A program made the translations under genes and the position numbers. Under the pieces are notes generated by a model, which was given only the letters and a program-made list of their open reading frames with translations, made no database searches and was not told where the DNA came from. Shown in pieces: positions 15,181 to 23,402 of a DNA stretch of 37,530 nt. Origin of the DNA: SVTX01 sp045538195 (GTDB taxonomy: Bacteria; Bacillota; Clostridia; Oscillospirales; CAG-272); contig JAZSRA010000048.1 of assembly GCA_045538195.1 (NCBI GenBank), positions 1-37,530 of the forward strand, given 5' to 3'. The first letter of the stretch is position 1. The number at the start of each line of letters is the position of its first letter.

Positions 15181-15813
15181 GTGAAATATACACATTTGTT
15201 TTGGGATTTTAACGGCACCATATTTGCCGATATGGAAATAGGTATGGATAGCACGAATAAAATGCTCAGAGAAAGAGGCTTGAAGGAGATAGAGAGCCTT
15301 GAAGGATACAGAGAGCTGTTTGATTTCCCCATAAAAGAGTATTACCGCGGTCTTGGATTTGATTTTGATAAAGAGCCTTATGAGGTGTTAGCTCCCATTT
15401 GGGTGGATATATATAATGAAAAGAGCAAGAACGCGACAACGGTTCACGGTGTCCGCGACGCGTTGGAGAGAGTAAAAGCGCTTGGAATGTCTCAGGTAGT
15501 GTTTTCGGCTACCGAAAAAAATATGCTTTTGAGACAGCTTGGCGAGCTTGACATCTTGGGATATTTTGACGAAATAATAGGTCTTGACAATATCCACGCG
15601 GAAAGCAAGCTGCATCTTGCTAAAAAATGGCGGGAGCAGCATCCCGATGCAAGGATCCTCTACGTCGGCGACACACTCCATGATGCGGAAAACGCAAAAA
15701 TCCTTGATGCTGACTGTCTGCTCTTTACGGGCGGACACCAGTCGAGACGTCGTCTTGAAGTCTGCGGCTATCCTATGATAGACAGTATAGAGAGCATTTT
15801 CGACTTCATTTAA
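15181..15813 (+). CDS. HAD-superfamily hydrolase
   Basis: A 210-residue cytosolic phosphatase-like protein. Motif I is DFNGT (D9 to T13), motif II lies in VVFSATEKN, a lysine for motif III is in AESKLHLAKKW, and motif IV is VGDTLHDAENA. The fold matches phosphoglycolate-phosphatase-like enzymes with a helical cap. The second aspartate of the usual DxDGT acid/base is asparagine (N11), which may lower or change phosphatase activity. The start is GTG 15181 after AAGGA. It may be read through from the lipoprotein gene; no own promoter is obvious. The substrate is unknown. Confidence 0.85.
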   Translation: MKYTHLFWDFNGTIFADMEIGMDSTNKMLRERGLKEIESLEGYRELFDFPIKEYYRGLGFDFDKEPYEVLAPIWVDIYNEKSKNATTVHGVRDALERVKALGMSQVVFSATEKNMLLRQLGELDILGYFDEIIGLDNIHAESKLHLAKKWREQHPDARILYVGDTLHDAENAKILDADCLLFTGGHQSRRRLEVCGYPMIDSIESIFDFI

Positions 15814-15865
15814 AAGCAAGCAGACGGCGCCGAGATGCTCTTGGCGGTATTTAAATATAATTTTT

Positions 15866-15894
15866 GGCGGCGCGTCTTTTTTTGACGCGCTGCC
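15866..15894. terminator. Bidirectional hairpin between convergent genes
   Basis: GGCGGCGCGTC (15866-15876) pairs with GACGCGCTGCC (15884-15894) with one wobble around a T-rich loop. It separates the HAD gene from the minus-strand pair. Confidence 0.55.
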
Positions 15895-15950
15895 GTTCTT
15901 GTTTGTTAAAATGTAATTTCGCGCTTTGTTTATCGGAGCGAGGCTCGGAC

Positions 15951-16160
15951 TTATTCCTTTTCCTCATACTCGGAAAGGTCTATTTTGGCGAGCTTTGACG
16001 CGTCAAGTCTGCCCTTTGTTCTTTCAAAATACTGAATGTTGTTGCGGAGCATAAAGACGAACTGATTGTTCGGCGTTCTGCCCTCTGCCTCGGAAACGTA
16101 GATAAGTTTCCGCATAAGGTCCTCGGAAAGTCTGACCTTTACTTCATACTGATTTTTCAT
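15951..16160 (-). CDS. Small Arc/ribbon-helix-helix-like protein
   Basis: A 69-residue protein with the look of a ribbon-helix-helix DNA-binding domain: a short strand (YEVKVRLSED) followed by two helices (LMRKLIYVSEAEG and PNNQFVFMLRNNIQYFER). Such proteins bind DNA as dimers and often control their own operon or act as antitoxins, but no toxin-like partner is beside it. GGAGA precedes ATG 16160. It lies 13 bases after the membrane-protein gene and shares its transcript. Its target is unknown. Confidence 0.65.
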   Translation of the reverse strand: MKNQYEVKVRLSEDLMRKLIYVSEAEGRTPNNQFVFMLRNNIQYFERTKGRLDASKLAKIDLSEYEEKE

Positions 16161-16173
16161 AAAAACTCTCCAA

Positions 16174-16734
16174 TCATTTATTTGTGTTATTCATTCTTTT
16201 TGCAGACGCGCGGAACGCGGAAGCGTTTTGCTTTTTCAAAAGCTCCGCCGCCTTTTCCGTTACGTCAAAATATATGATGTGTCTCTCATTTTCCTCCTCA
16301 AAAATGCCGTAATAGACAAGCGGAGCGGAAAGAGAGGAGAGACAGATGTAATTTTTCTGCATCGAGAGCTTTGAGATCTCCTCAAATGCCCGATCGTCGT
16401 ATTCACCGATCTCCGAAAAGGCGCTGATCGATCTGCAAAGAAGTCTTTTGCTGACGCTCTTTCCATATATTACGGTAACGGTCAACTCACCGCCGCCGAT
16501 AACGATCTCGTACTCAACGCAAACGAACCGCCAGGTGATAAAGACGGTCAGCGCCACGGCTGCGGCAATGACAATGAAGAAGATCAGCTTCAACTCATTG
16601 GGAGTAAAGGCGAGATTGAGGGCAGATAAAAGTAATGCCAAGGCTATGTATCCTGCTATCATTCCAAGCTTTTTTGCGAGAGCCTTTCCTTCGTTTTTCT
16701 GTTTTATTATATATTCGCATGAATTTTCCGACAT
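16174..16734 (-). CDS. Small membrane protein of unknown function
   Basis: A 186-residue protein with two transmembrane helices (about 22-43 and 49-69) and a C-terminal cytosolic domain of about 115 residues. The domain resembles PH-like or YcxB-like folds (EYEIVIGGGELTVTVIYGKSVSKRLLCRSISAFSEI), a common arrangement in Clostridia, but I cannot name a function. GGAGGTG precedes ATG 16734. It is the first gene of the two-gene minus-strand operon, from the promoter at 16766-16794. Confidence 0.7.
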   Translation of the reverse strand: MSENSCEYIIKQKNEGKALAKKLGMIAGYIALALLLSALNLAFTPNELKLIFFIVIAAAVALTVFITWRFVCVEYEIVIGGGELTVTVIYGKSVSKRLLCRSISAFSEIGEYDDRAFEEISKLSMQKNYICLSSLSAPLVYYGIFEEENERHIIYFDVTEKAAELLKKQNASAFRASAKRMNNTNK

Positions 16735-16765
16735 TTATTCACCTCCGAATCAGACGTATATGTAA

Positions 16766-16794
16766 AGTATAACATAAGCAATACTTTTTTTCAA
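16766..16794 (-). promoter_or_regulatory. Promoter of the minus-strand pair
   Basis: On the minus strand TTGAAA (16794-16789), a 17-bp spacer and TATACT (16771-16766) lie 32 bases before the start codon at 16734. Confidence 0.75.
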
Positions 16795-16844
16795 CGAGTT
16801 TTTTGAAAAATATGGAGAAAACCTAAAAATAATATTATATCCTA

Positions 16845-16873
16845 TTGAATTTTTTATAAATCTGTTGTATAAT
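16845..16873 (+). promoter_or_regulatory. Promoter of the ACT/PFL operon
   Basis: TTGAAT (16845-16850), a 17-bp spacer and TATAAT (16868-16873), about 38 bases before the ACT gene. Confidence 0.8.
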
Positions 16874-16910
16874 AAAATAAATAATCCAGATAATGAAAGT
16901 GAGACTTAAA

Positions 16911-17180
16911 ATGAAAGCAGTAATTACGGTTACGGGTAAGGATAGCGTAGGTATCATCGCAAATGTCGCTCAAGAATGTGCGAAATACGGCGCTAATATA
17001 GTTGATATTTCTCAGAGCGTGCTTTCCGAATATTTTGCGATGATCATGCTCGCCGATATAGATAAGCTGTCGGTTCCTTTTTCGGATTTTGTTGATCTGA
17101 TGAGTGAGGTCGGCAAGGTTAAGGGACTTTCGGTGCAGGTCATGCACGAGGACATTTTCAACACTATGCACCACATCTGA
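16911..17180 (+). CDS. ACT domain protein (UPF0237-type)
   Basis: An 89-residue stand-alone ACT domain (MKAVITVTGKDSVGIIANVA), a fold that usually binds amino acids as a dimer. I prefer ATG 16911 because family members begin at this MKAV stretch; an in-frame ATG at 16893 would add six residues. The ribosome site is weak in both cases. It lies 12 bases before the PFL-family gene, a pairing widely conserved in Firmicutes, so it is probably the regulatory partner of that protein. The ligand is not known. Confidence 0.9.
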   Translation: MKAVITVTGKDSVGIIANVAQECAKYGANIVDISQSVLSEYFAMIMLADIDKLSVPFSDFVDLMSEVGKVKGLSVQVMHEDIFNTMHHI

Positions 17181-17192
17181 TCGGAGACTCAA

Positions 17193-18551
17193 ATGGTTAA
17201 TACGAAAGACATTCTTGAAACTATAAATATGATACGCGAGGAAAATCTCGATATCCGTACTATCACTATGGGAATATCGCTTTACGATTGCGTAAGCGAG
17301 GACGAAGATAGACTTTGCGAGAAGATCTACGACAAGATCACGAGATCGGCTGAAAAGCTGGTGGTCACGGGTCAGGATATTGAAAAGAAATACGGTATCC
17401 CGATCGTAAATAAGCGAGTTTCGGTAACTCCCGTCTCTCTCGTGGGCGGAGCTTGCTCTCCTGAGGGATATTTTAAGATAGCTAAAACTCTCGACAGAGC
17501 GGCAAAGACCCTTGGAGTCAACTTTATCGGCGGATTTTCCGCTTTGGTTCAGAAGGGAATGACCAAGGGAGCGGAGAATATGATCTCGATCATTCCCGAA
17601 GCCCTTGCCGAGACCGATTTTGTTTGCTCGTCTGTAAACGTAGCTTCGACCAAGGCAGGCATCAATATGGACGCTATCAAGCTTATGGGCGGCACTATCA
17701 AGAGAGCGGCGTTTCTCACAAAGGACAGAGACTCTATCGGTTGCGCGAAGCTGGTGGTGTTTGCTAACGTTCCCGAGGACAACCCCTTTATGGCGGGCGC
17801 GTTCCACGGTGTTGGCGAGCCTGAAAACGTTATAAACGTAGGCGTTTCGGGTCCCGGTGTTGTCAGCTCGGCAATTCAGAGAGCAGGCGATTGTGACCTC
17901 AGCGAGCTTGCCGACGTTATAAAGAAGACCGCGTTCAAGATCACCCGCGTGGGTCAGCTTGTAGCAAGCGAGGCGGCAAAGGCGCTTGATACCCCCTTCG
18001 GTATCGTTGACCTTTCTTTGGCTCCTACTCCCGCGGTCGGTGACTCGGTCGCCCACATTCTTGAAAATATGGGACTTGAGTCCTGCGGAGCGCACGGAAC
18101 CACGGCAACTCTGGCTATGCTTAACGACGCAGTGAAAAAGGGCGGCGTTATGGCGTCGAGCCACGTGGGCGGACTTTCGGGCGCGTTCATTCCCGTGTCA
18201 GAGGACGCAGGTATGATCGATGCCGTCGAAAGAGGCGCTCTCACCCTTGAAAAGCTTGAAGCTATGACGGCGGTTTGCTCGGTCGGTCTTGATATGATAG
18301 CAATTCCCGGCGACGTCGATGAATCGGTTATCTGCGGCATTATTGCCGACGAGATCGCTATCGGCGTGGTCAATACTAAAACTACGGCGGTGAGAGTCAT
18401 TCCTGCTTACGGCAAGGGAGTTGGCGACTCTATCGATTACGGCGGACTTCTCGGCAGAGCGCCTATTATGGAGATCAACAGATACTCCCCCGCAAAATTC
18501 ATAAACCGCGGCGGACGTATCCCCGCGCCTATCCACAGTCTTAAAAACTAA
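17193..18551 (+). CDS. PFL-family protein (UPF0210/DUF711)
   Basis: A 452-residue conserved cytosolic protein. The family is structurally related to pyruvate formate-lyase/glycyl-radical folds but lacks an assigned reaction. Conserved glycine-rich stretches are visible, such as SVTPVSLVGGACSPEGY, NFIGGFSALVQKGMT, FHGVGEPENVINVGVSGPG and GVGDSIDYGGLLGRAP. GGAG precedes ATG 17193. It is co-transcribed with the ACT protein. No C-terminal glycyl-radical motif of the RVxGY type is seen, so glycyl-radical chemistry is unlikely. Confidence 0.93.
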   Translation: MVNTKDILETINMIREENLDIRTITMGISLYDCVSEDEDRLCEKIYDKITRSAEKLVVTGQDIEKKYGIPIVNKRVSVTPVSLVGGACSPEGYFKIAKTLDRAAKTLGVNFIGGFSALVQKGMTKGAENMISIIPEALAETDFVCSSVNVASTKAGINMDAIKLMGGTIKRAAFLTKDRDSIGCAKLVVFANVPEDNPFMAGAFHGVGEPENVINVGVSGPGVVSSAIQRAGDCDLSELADVIKKTAFKITRVGQLVASEAAKALDTPFGIVDLSLAPTPAVGDSVAHILENMGLESCGAHGTTATLAMLNDAVKKGGVMASSHVGGLSGAFIPVSEDAGMIDAVERGALTLEKLEAMTAVCSVGLDMIAIPGDVDESVICGIIADEIAIGVVNTKTTAVRVIPAYGKGVGDSIDYGGLLGRAPIMEINRYSPAKFINRGGRIPAPIHSLKN

Positions 18552-18608
18552 CGGACATCTTGCATAAGCATCTGAAATAAAAAGTACAATATATAGGAGG
18601 TACACACA

Positions 18609-18959
18609 ATGAGTGACTGGAATGTAAAGGAGCTTTACTCCGACGTATCCGATAAGGTTTCTTCTGTAATCTTCGCAAAGAAGATCGCGCAGGATGCGGC
18701 AGAGGCGGCATTAGAAGAAGAAAAGAAAAACAGAACGCTTGTTATCGTTCTCGTTAGCGTAGGCGTAGCTCTCGTAGCGGCTATCGCCGCGGCGGCTGTT
18801 ATTCTCTCGACCAAGAACAAGGACGGAGAAAGACGCGGAAAGGTTCTTGTAATGAAGATCAAGAACAAGCTTCCCGGCAAGAAAAAGAAGGAAAACTGCT
18901 GTGAGGAGCTTGCGGAGGACGCTTGCGACTTCGAAGAGCTTGAGGAAACCGAAGAATAA
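18609..18959 (+). CDS. Small single-span membrane protein
   Basis: A 116-residue protein I cannot assign. Residues 1-40 form an amphipathic, alanine/glutamate-rich helix, residues about 43-67 a transmembrane segment, then a very basic stretch (KNKLPGKKKK) and an acidic tail with a CCEELAEDAC pair of cysteine sites. A strong GGAGG (18596-18600) precedes ATG 18609. It follows the PFL gene by 57 bases without a clear promoter and may be read through from it. The charge pattern suggests a cytosolic scaffold or anchor (inference). Confidence 0.65.
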   Translation: MSDWNVKELYSDVSDKVSSVIFAKKIAQDAAEAALEEEKKNRTLVIVLVSVGVALVAAIAAAAVILSTKNKDGERRGKVLVMKIKNKLPGKKKKENCCEELAEDACDFEELEETEE

Positions 18960-18974
18960 TTGAATGATCACGTC

Positions 18975-19020
18975 ACGGCTGCGAAAATTCCCACAAGGAA
19001 GGCTCACAGCCGTATTTTTT
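18975..19020 (+). terminator. Terminator after the small membrane protein
   Basis: ACGGCTG (18975-18981) pairs with CAGCCGT (19007-19013) over a long loop, followed by ATTTTTT. Confidence 0.6.
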
Positions 19021-19052
19021 CTCAATTAATTGATAATATGTCGTAAAAAATA

Positions 19053-19081
19053 TTGACTAATTTTATCTTTTAGGGTATAAT
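19053..19081 (+). promoter_or_regulatory. Promoter of the zinc-ribbon membrane protein
   Basis: TTGACT (19053-19058), a 17-bp spacer and TATAAT (19076-19081). Confidence 0.8.
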
Positions 19082-19113
19082 TGAGGTGGAAATAGTTATT
19101 TTGAGGTCGGATA

Positions 19114-19746
19114 ATGCATAAATATAAAATTCCAAAGGCAAACGCAGACCTTCGCAGATACGCTCTGTGGAAAAATCTGAAATATCTTCTCGGTTATATT
19201 GCGTATATTGCTCTGATGGCATCTGCCTTTCTGTTCTTTCTGAACGGCAGACACGAGAACCTTGAGCCGCTTCGATGGTGGGTCTATCCCGTCTTTTGTG
19301 TAGCGGTGCTTATCAGCGGCTGGTTTATCTTTTGTATGAACCGATTTGTCGGTGACAGAAGCTTTACGGGCAGGATCGTTTCAATGACCTTCAAGCGCGA
19401 TTTTGACCGAGGACTTAACAGACAGGCAGGCTTGTCCGTTGACGATCATACATACGTGAAGATTACCGTTACTGATGCAAAAGGGCGTCGCCGCCGAACA
19501 AAAGTAATGCTTTTTGACGACGGCTACGACGGATATTTCCGCGAGGGACGAACGCTTATCAAATACAGAGGACTGAATTATCCGCTCTGTCTCCAATCCG
19601 AGGAGGAGGGAGTGCATCTTTGCTCGGTCTGCGGAGTAAGAACCTACTATAAAGAGGGCAAAATGATCCACGGTGAGGCGCAGCCAAAATGGGACGGCAA
19701 CAAGTTGATCTGCCGCGCCTGCGGATATACTCTTATAGGTAAATAA
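19114..19746 (+). CDS. Membrane protein with C-terminal zinc ribbon
   Basis: A 210-residue protein of unknown function with two transmembrane helices (about 24-43 and 56-75). A middle domain of beta character follows (DHTYVKITVTDAKGRRRRTKVMLFD). The C-terminal zinc ribbon has CSVCG (170-174) and CRACG (200-204). Soluble parts are probably cytosolic. ATG 19114 has only a weak purine-rich site (GAGGTCGG). It has its own promoter and terminator, so it is a single-gene unit. Confidence 0.7.
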   Translation: MHKYKIPKANADLRRYALWKNLKYLLGYIAYIALMASAFLFFLNGRHENLEPLRWWVYPVFCVAVLISGWFIFCMNRFVGDRSFTGRIVSMTFKRDFDRGLNRQAGLSVDDHTYVKITVTDAKGRRRRTKVMLFDDGYDGYFREGRTLIKYRGLNYPLCLQSEEEGVHLCSVCGVRTYYKEGKMIHGEAQPKWDGNKLICRACGYTLIGK

Positions 19747-19749
19747 AAC

Positions 19750-19790
19750 AAAAGAGACGTTCACATCGCGGACGTCTCTTTTGCTTTTTT
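19750..19790 (+). terminator. Rho-independent terminator
   Basis: AAAAGAGACGT (19750-19760) pairs perfectly with 19772-19782, followed by GCTTTTTT. Confidence 0.8.
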
Positions 19791-19842
19791 CACAGCGTTT
19801 GAGCGTCTCGTTTGCTTTTTGAAATTTTACAATTTTTCACGG

Positions 19843-19878
19843 AGATACCTTGACAGGTGAGGTATCTTGTGGTATAAT
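19843..19878 (+). promoter_or_regulatory. PadR-operon promoter with palindromic operator
   Basis: TTGACA (19850-19855), a 17-bp spacer and TATAAT (19873-19878) form a consensus promoter. A perfect inverted repeat AGATACCT-N9-AGGTATCT (19843-19867) covers the -35 box. This is where an autorepressing PadR would block polymerase (inference). Confidence 0.75.
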
Positions 19879-19903
19879 GTAGACAGAAAGGGAGGTGGAC
19901 ATA

Positions 19904-20230
19904 TTGTCGATAACGTCAGATCTCATAAGAGGGCATACCGACACGATCATTTTGTCGGCTCTTATGAAGGGCGATAATTACGGTTATAAGATTAATCGAA
20001 TGATATACGAAATGACCTCCGGGCGCTATGAATTAAAGGAAGCTACTTTGTATACGTCATTCAAGCGGCTTGAAGAGGCGGGTTGCATCTGCTCATATTG
20101 GGGCGACGAGGCAACCGGGGCAAGACGGCGGTATTATTCCATCACAAACCACGGAAAAGAGATATATAAAAGCTCCGTGGTGGAATGGAGCGAGACCAAG
20201 GCTATCGTAGATAAGCTTATAAGCGAATAA
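19904..20230 (+). CDS. PadR-family transcriptional regulator
   Basis: A 108-residue winged-helix regulator. The N-terminal domain (TDTIILSALMKGDNYGYKI, then ELKEATLYTSFKRLEEAGCI and RRRYYSITNHGKE) is typical of PadR, with a short C-terminal dimerisation helix (PadR-s2 subtype). I chose the TTG at 19904, eight bases after GGAGG (19891-19895), because an upstream GTG at 19895 would lie inside that site and family members start at this MSI-type stretch. It heads a three-gene operon and probably represses it from the palindrome at 19843-19867. The inducer is unknown. Confidence 0.88.
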   Translation: MSITSDLIRGHTDTIILSALMKGDNYGYKINRMIYEMTSGRYELKEATLYTSFKRLEEAGCICSYWGDEATGARRRYYSITNHGKEIYKSSVVEWSETKAIVDKLISE

Positions 20231-20245
20231 GGAAGGTTTGGAAAA

Positions 20246-20998
20246 ATGAAAGAAAAACTTAGAGATTATATTGATATGATATTTGCGGACGCTCCCGATT
20301 GCCGCCGCACCAAAGAGTTGAAGGAAGAAATGTACGCGAACGTCTGTGATAAGTACGACGATCTTATCAAGGAAGGCAAAAGCGAGGCGGTGGCTTATAA
20401 TATCAGCGTCGCGAGCATAGGAGACATCAGCGACCTGCTTGACTCTATCAGGGCTGATGAGGGCGAGTTTTCGTACGGCGAAAACGGTGACGGCGAGAGT
20501 CTTGGACGCACCTACACCTTCGAGGAGCGCGAGCAGATACAAAAATACCGCGCACGCTCGGGCATTATGTCCTCGGTGGCGGTCGCACTCTATATTATGT
20601 GCTGGATCCCTCTCGTGCTTATGACGACGATCTCCGAAGCCTGCGGAGGCAACGTGGACGTTTGGAGCATCGTCGGACTTGTTACAATGATGCTTATGAT
20701 AGCCGTGGCAACGGGACTTATGATATTCAAGTCATCTATTAAGCCCTTGTGCTTAAAGGGGGAACGCGGCAATAACGTTAATGACGACGATGAGCCTGAG
20801 TCGAAGATAAAAAAACGTAAAAACCCTGTTTTGAAGGCGATAAGCAGCAGTCTGTGGGGCGTTACTCTCATTGTGTTCCTTGCTATCGGATTTCACGCGG
20901 GGCTCTGGCATCCCGGTTGGATGGTGTTCCTTATTGCCGCGGCGATCGATAACATAATCGAAGCGATATTTCATATCGCGGGCAAAAAGTATCTCTGA
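20246..20998 (+). CDS. DUF1700/HAAS-type membrane protein
   Basis: A 250-residue protein. An N-terminal helical domain (1-70, including RRTKELKEEMYANVCDKYDDL and SIGDISDLLDSI) is of the type found at the head of DUF1700 proteins and some permeases. Four probable transmembrane helices follow (about 107-128, 140-161, 203-222 and 226-243). It lies 15 bases after padR. The trio PadR, DUF1700 and DUF4097 recurs in Firmicutes and is linked to cell-envelope functions, but the biochemical role is not established. Confidence 0.8.
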   Translation: MKEKLRDYIDMIFADAPDCRRTKELKEEMYANVCDKYDDLIKEGKSEAVAYNISVASIGDISDLLDSIRADEGEFSYGENGDGESLGRTYTFEEREQIQKYRARSGIMSSVAVALYIMCWIPLVLMTTISEACGGNVDVWSIVGLVTMMLMIAVATGLMIFKSSIKPLCLKGERGNNVNDDDEPESKIKKRKNPVLKAISSSLWGVTLIVFLAIGFHAGLWHPGWMVFLIAAAIDNIIEAIFHIAGKKYL

Positions 20999-21033
20999 AC
21001 TCGGGCGAATAGCGAAAGAAAGGACGGTTTTTT

Positions 21034-22050
21034 ATGGATAAAAGCGTAAAGGTCGGAGGGATAATAAAGCTTATTGTCTGGTCCGTGGTTTTAGTAACGC
21101 TTGTGAGCTTGTTTGGCGTGATGCTCACGGGCAATTCCTTTGATTTTATTAAGATTGGAAATATTTCTTTTCTTGGCGGCTATATTTACGACGATTCCGA
21201 GACCTATAACGTAGGTGACGCGGAATACAGTGATGCGGTACACAGTCTGGATATTTCCTGGATCGCGGGCAGCGTGGATATAGTAGTCAGCGACGGCGAC
21301 ACCATAAAGCTTATTGAGAGCGGAGCGAGCGAGAATGACGAGGACTTGATGCGAAGCAAGGTTGAGAACGGGTGCTTGATCGTAAAATTTGCCGATTCGG
21401 GTGTTAAATTGTTTGGAAAGCAGCAGCCTAAGGCATTGACCGTGAGCATTCCTGCTTCAATGTGCGGAAGTGTGCAGACCCTTTCCGTGGATTCCGCATC
21501 CTCCTGTTTGACGGTTGACGGAGCGTACGGAGACGGCAACGAGAGTGTATTCAGCTTTGATAGGATCGACGTGGACACCGCCTCGGGCGGAGTGAACGTC
21601 AAATGCAAAAGTGCCTTAGAGGTCGACGTTGATACCACCAGCGGAGAGGTTGCTCTAAACGGCGATTTCGGTACGGTTGAGGTTGACGCCGTAAGCGCCG
21701 ACGTGAAAATTGAAGGCTCGGCAAACAAGCTGAATCTGGAAGCCGTGAGCGGAAGCGTCTACGTTGACGGAGAAGTAGTCTCCTCTAATATCGGCACCGT
21801 GTCGGGCGCGGTCGTGATCAAGACCTATACGTCTTTGCCGTCGTCTCTTGAAATAGAGACGGTAAGCGGTAGCGTCGAGCTGTCTCTGCCCGATATTGAG
21901 AGCGGATTTGAAGCGAGGATCGATGCCGTGAGCGGTGATATGTACTTCAACGGCAATAAGACCGGGTACTACAAGCACGGTAGCGGTGTTGCGAGCTACA
22001 ATTTTGAAAGCGTCAGCGGAAACGTTACGATAAACCTGCGAAAACAATAA
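21034..22050 (+). CDS. DUF4097 beta-helix protein
   Basis: A 338-residue membrane-anchored protein. One N-terminal transmembrane segment (about 10-31) is followed by a right-handed beta-helix-like DUF4097 domain built from short repeats, seen here as recurring TVSG, AVSG and TTSG turns (for instance DAVSADVKIEGSA, LEAVSGSVYVDG, IGTVSGAVVIK). Family members include Bacillus YvlB-like proteins. It is the third gene of the PadR operon, 35 bases after the DUF1700 gene. It may be an extracellular or cytosolic scaffold; no enzyme motif is seen. Confidence 0.85.
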   Translation: MDKSVKVGGIIKLIVWSVVLVTLVSLFGVMLTGNSFDFIKIGNISFLGGYIYDDSETYNVGDAEYSDAVHSLDISWIAGSVDIVVSDGDTIKLIESGASENDEDLMRSKVENGCLIVKFADSGVKLFGKQQPKALTVSIPASMCGSVQTLSVDSASSCLTVDGAYGDGNESVFSFDRIDVDTASGGVNVKCKSALEVDVDTTSGEVALNGDFGTVEVDAVSADVKIEGSANKLNLEAVSGSVYVDGEVVSSNIGTVSGAVVIKTYTSLPSSLEIETVSGSVELSLPDIESGFEARIDAVSGDMYFNGNKTGYYKHGSGVASYNFESVSGNVTINLRKQ

Positions 22051-22056
22051 AATAGC

Positions 22057-22110
22057 ACCGCCACTTGCGTGTTACCCTTAAAGAGTATCACGCAGGCGGC
22101 GGTCTTTTTT
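22057..22110 (+). terminator. Terminator of the PadR operon
   Basis: ACCGCC (22057-22062) with GGCGGT (22098-22103) and TGCGTG (22066-22071) with CACGCA (22089-22094) form one long stem, followed by CTTTTTT. Confidence 0.8.
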
Positions 22111-22150
22111 GCGGATCAATGAGGGAAAGACAATAATTTCCTCAAAGCTC

Positions 22151-22179
22151 TTGAAATTTTATCCGCGTTGTATTATAAT
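22151..22179 (+). promoter_or_regulatory. Promoter of the alanyl-tRNA editing gene
   Basis: TTGAAA (22151-22156), a 17-bp spacer and TATAAT (22174-22179), 36 bases before ATG 22216. Confidence 0.8.
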
Positions 22180-22215
22180 CTTGTTATATAAGAAATTTGA
22201 AAGGCTTTTTGATAA

Positions 22216-23382
22216 ATGGAGAGAACTGTACGTATCTTTGACGCTTTTCCCTCGGAAAAGGTGTTTGAGGCAAAAATTATGTCCTGCGAGCCGATAGATG
22301 ACGGAAAATATTCGGTCGTACTTGATAAGACCCTCTTTTTTCCCGAGGAGGGAGGACAGTCCTCTGACACGGGCAGACTTGGGGAGGCAAGTATCGGTCA
22401 CGTTTACGAAAAAGAGGGAATTATATATCATATATCGGACAAGCCGCTTAAAACAGGAGAGCTTGTCGGCGGCGAGATCGATTTTCACGAGCGTTTTCGC
22501 AAAATGCAGAACCACACCGCGGAGCATATCGTCTCGGGGCTTATATTCAAAAATTTCGGCTTTCACAACGTCGGATTTCACCTGAGCGCCGATGAAATGA
22601 CCGCCGATTTCGACGGCGAGCTTAATAGCGATCAACTTCTGCTCATAGAAAACCTCGCCAATCAGGCGATATTTGAGTGCCACGCGGTCAGAGGCTATTA
22701 TCCCGCGCCCGAAGATCTTGCGAAGATCGAATACAGAAGCAAGCTTGACCTTAGTGAAAACGTCCGCATTGTTGAAATTGAGGGAGTGGATACGTGCGCT
22801 TGCTGTGCGCCCCACGTAAGTAATACGGGCGAGATCGGACTTGTCAAAATACTTCGCGCCGAAAAGTACAAGGGCGGTGTGCGTCTCTATATGAAGGCGG
22901 GATTTGACGCTCTCGAATCCTATCGCGCGGGATACGAGCAGGTAAGACGGATCTCCGTGGCAATATCGGCAAAGCACGACGAGGTTGCCGACGGGGTTGA
23001 CCGTCTGCTTATGGAGGTCAGTGGGTTGAAGGGCAGAATTTCTGAAATGAAGCGCGAGCTTTTGGCATATAAGCTTGAAAAAATAGAGTATACCGACGGA
23101 AATCTCGTTCTTTTCGAGGACGACGGCGATATGCTCTCGCTTCGCAATCTTGTAAACGAGGCGAAAAAGCGTTGCGGCGGAGTGTGTGCCTGCTTTTCGG
23201 GTAACGACGAGCAGGGCTACAAATATATCATTTCAAGCACCACCGTTGATCTTCGCACTAAATCCAAGGATATAAACGCCGCAATCTGCGGCCGTGGCGG
23301 CGGCTCGCCCGAAATGATACAAGGCAGTTGTACCGCAAAGTGCGCGGAGATCGAGGAATATTTCGGCAAAAATTTGCAATAA
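22216..23382 (+). CDS. alaX: Alanyl-tRNA editing protein (AlaX, long form)
   Basis: A 388-residue trans-editing hydrolase that removes serine or glycine wrongly attached to tRNA-Ala. An AlaRS-like beta-barrel region (1-90) is followed by the zinc-binding editing core: HTAEH (100-104) and CACCAPH (194-200). A helical, probably coiled-coil stretch (about 240-275) leads to a C-terminal DHHA1 domain with GRGGGSPEMIQGS, thought to bind tRNA. The presence of DHHA1 makes this the long AlaX form. A GAAAGG site precedes ATG 22216. The gene stands alone or with the small gene behind it. Confidence 0.92.
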   Translation: MERTVRIFDAFPSEKVFEAKIMSCEPIDDGKYSVVLDKTLFFPEEGGQSSDTGRLGEASIGHVYEKEGIIYHISDKPLKTGELVGGEIDFHERFRKMQNHTAEHIVSGLIFKNFGFHNVGFHLSADEMTADFDGELNSDQLLLIENLANQAIFECHAVRGYYPAPEDLAKIEYRSKLDLSENVRIVEIEGVDTCACCAPHVSNTGEIGLVKILRAEKYKGGVRLYMKAGFDALESYRAGYEQVRRISVAISAKHDEVADGVDRLLMEVSGLKGRISEMKRELLAYKLEKIEYTDGNLVLFEDDGDMLSLRNLVNEAKKRCGGVCACFSGNDEQGYKYIISSTTVDLRTKSKDINAAICGRGGGSPEMIQGSCTAKCAEIEEYFGKNLQ

Positions 23383-23402
23383 GTTTTCAGGAGATTTTGC
23401 TT

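Noticed and set aside
16854..18164. A 436-codon minus-strand frame
   Set aside because: It is antisense to the ACT and PFL genes, has no ribosome site and a histidine/arginine/serine-rich composition typical of shadows. The same holds for long antisense frames at 9740-10840, 23877-24839 and 26889-27968.
17193..18551. Glycyl-radical enzyme
   Set aside because: The name PFL-family invites this, but there is no C-terminal glycyl-radical motif and no activating enzyme gene nearby.
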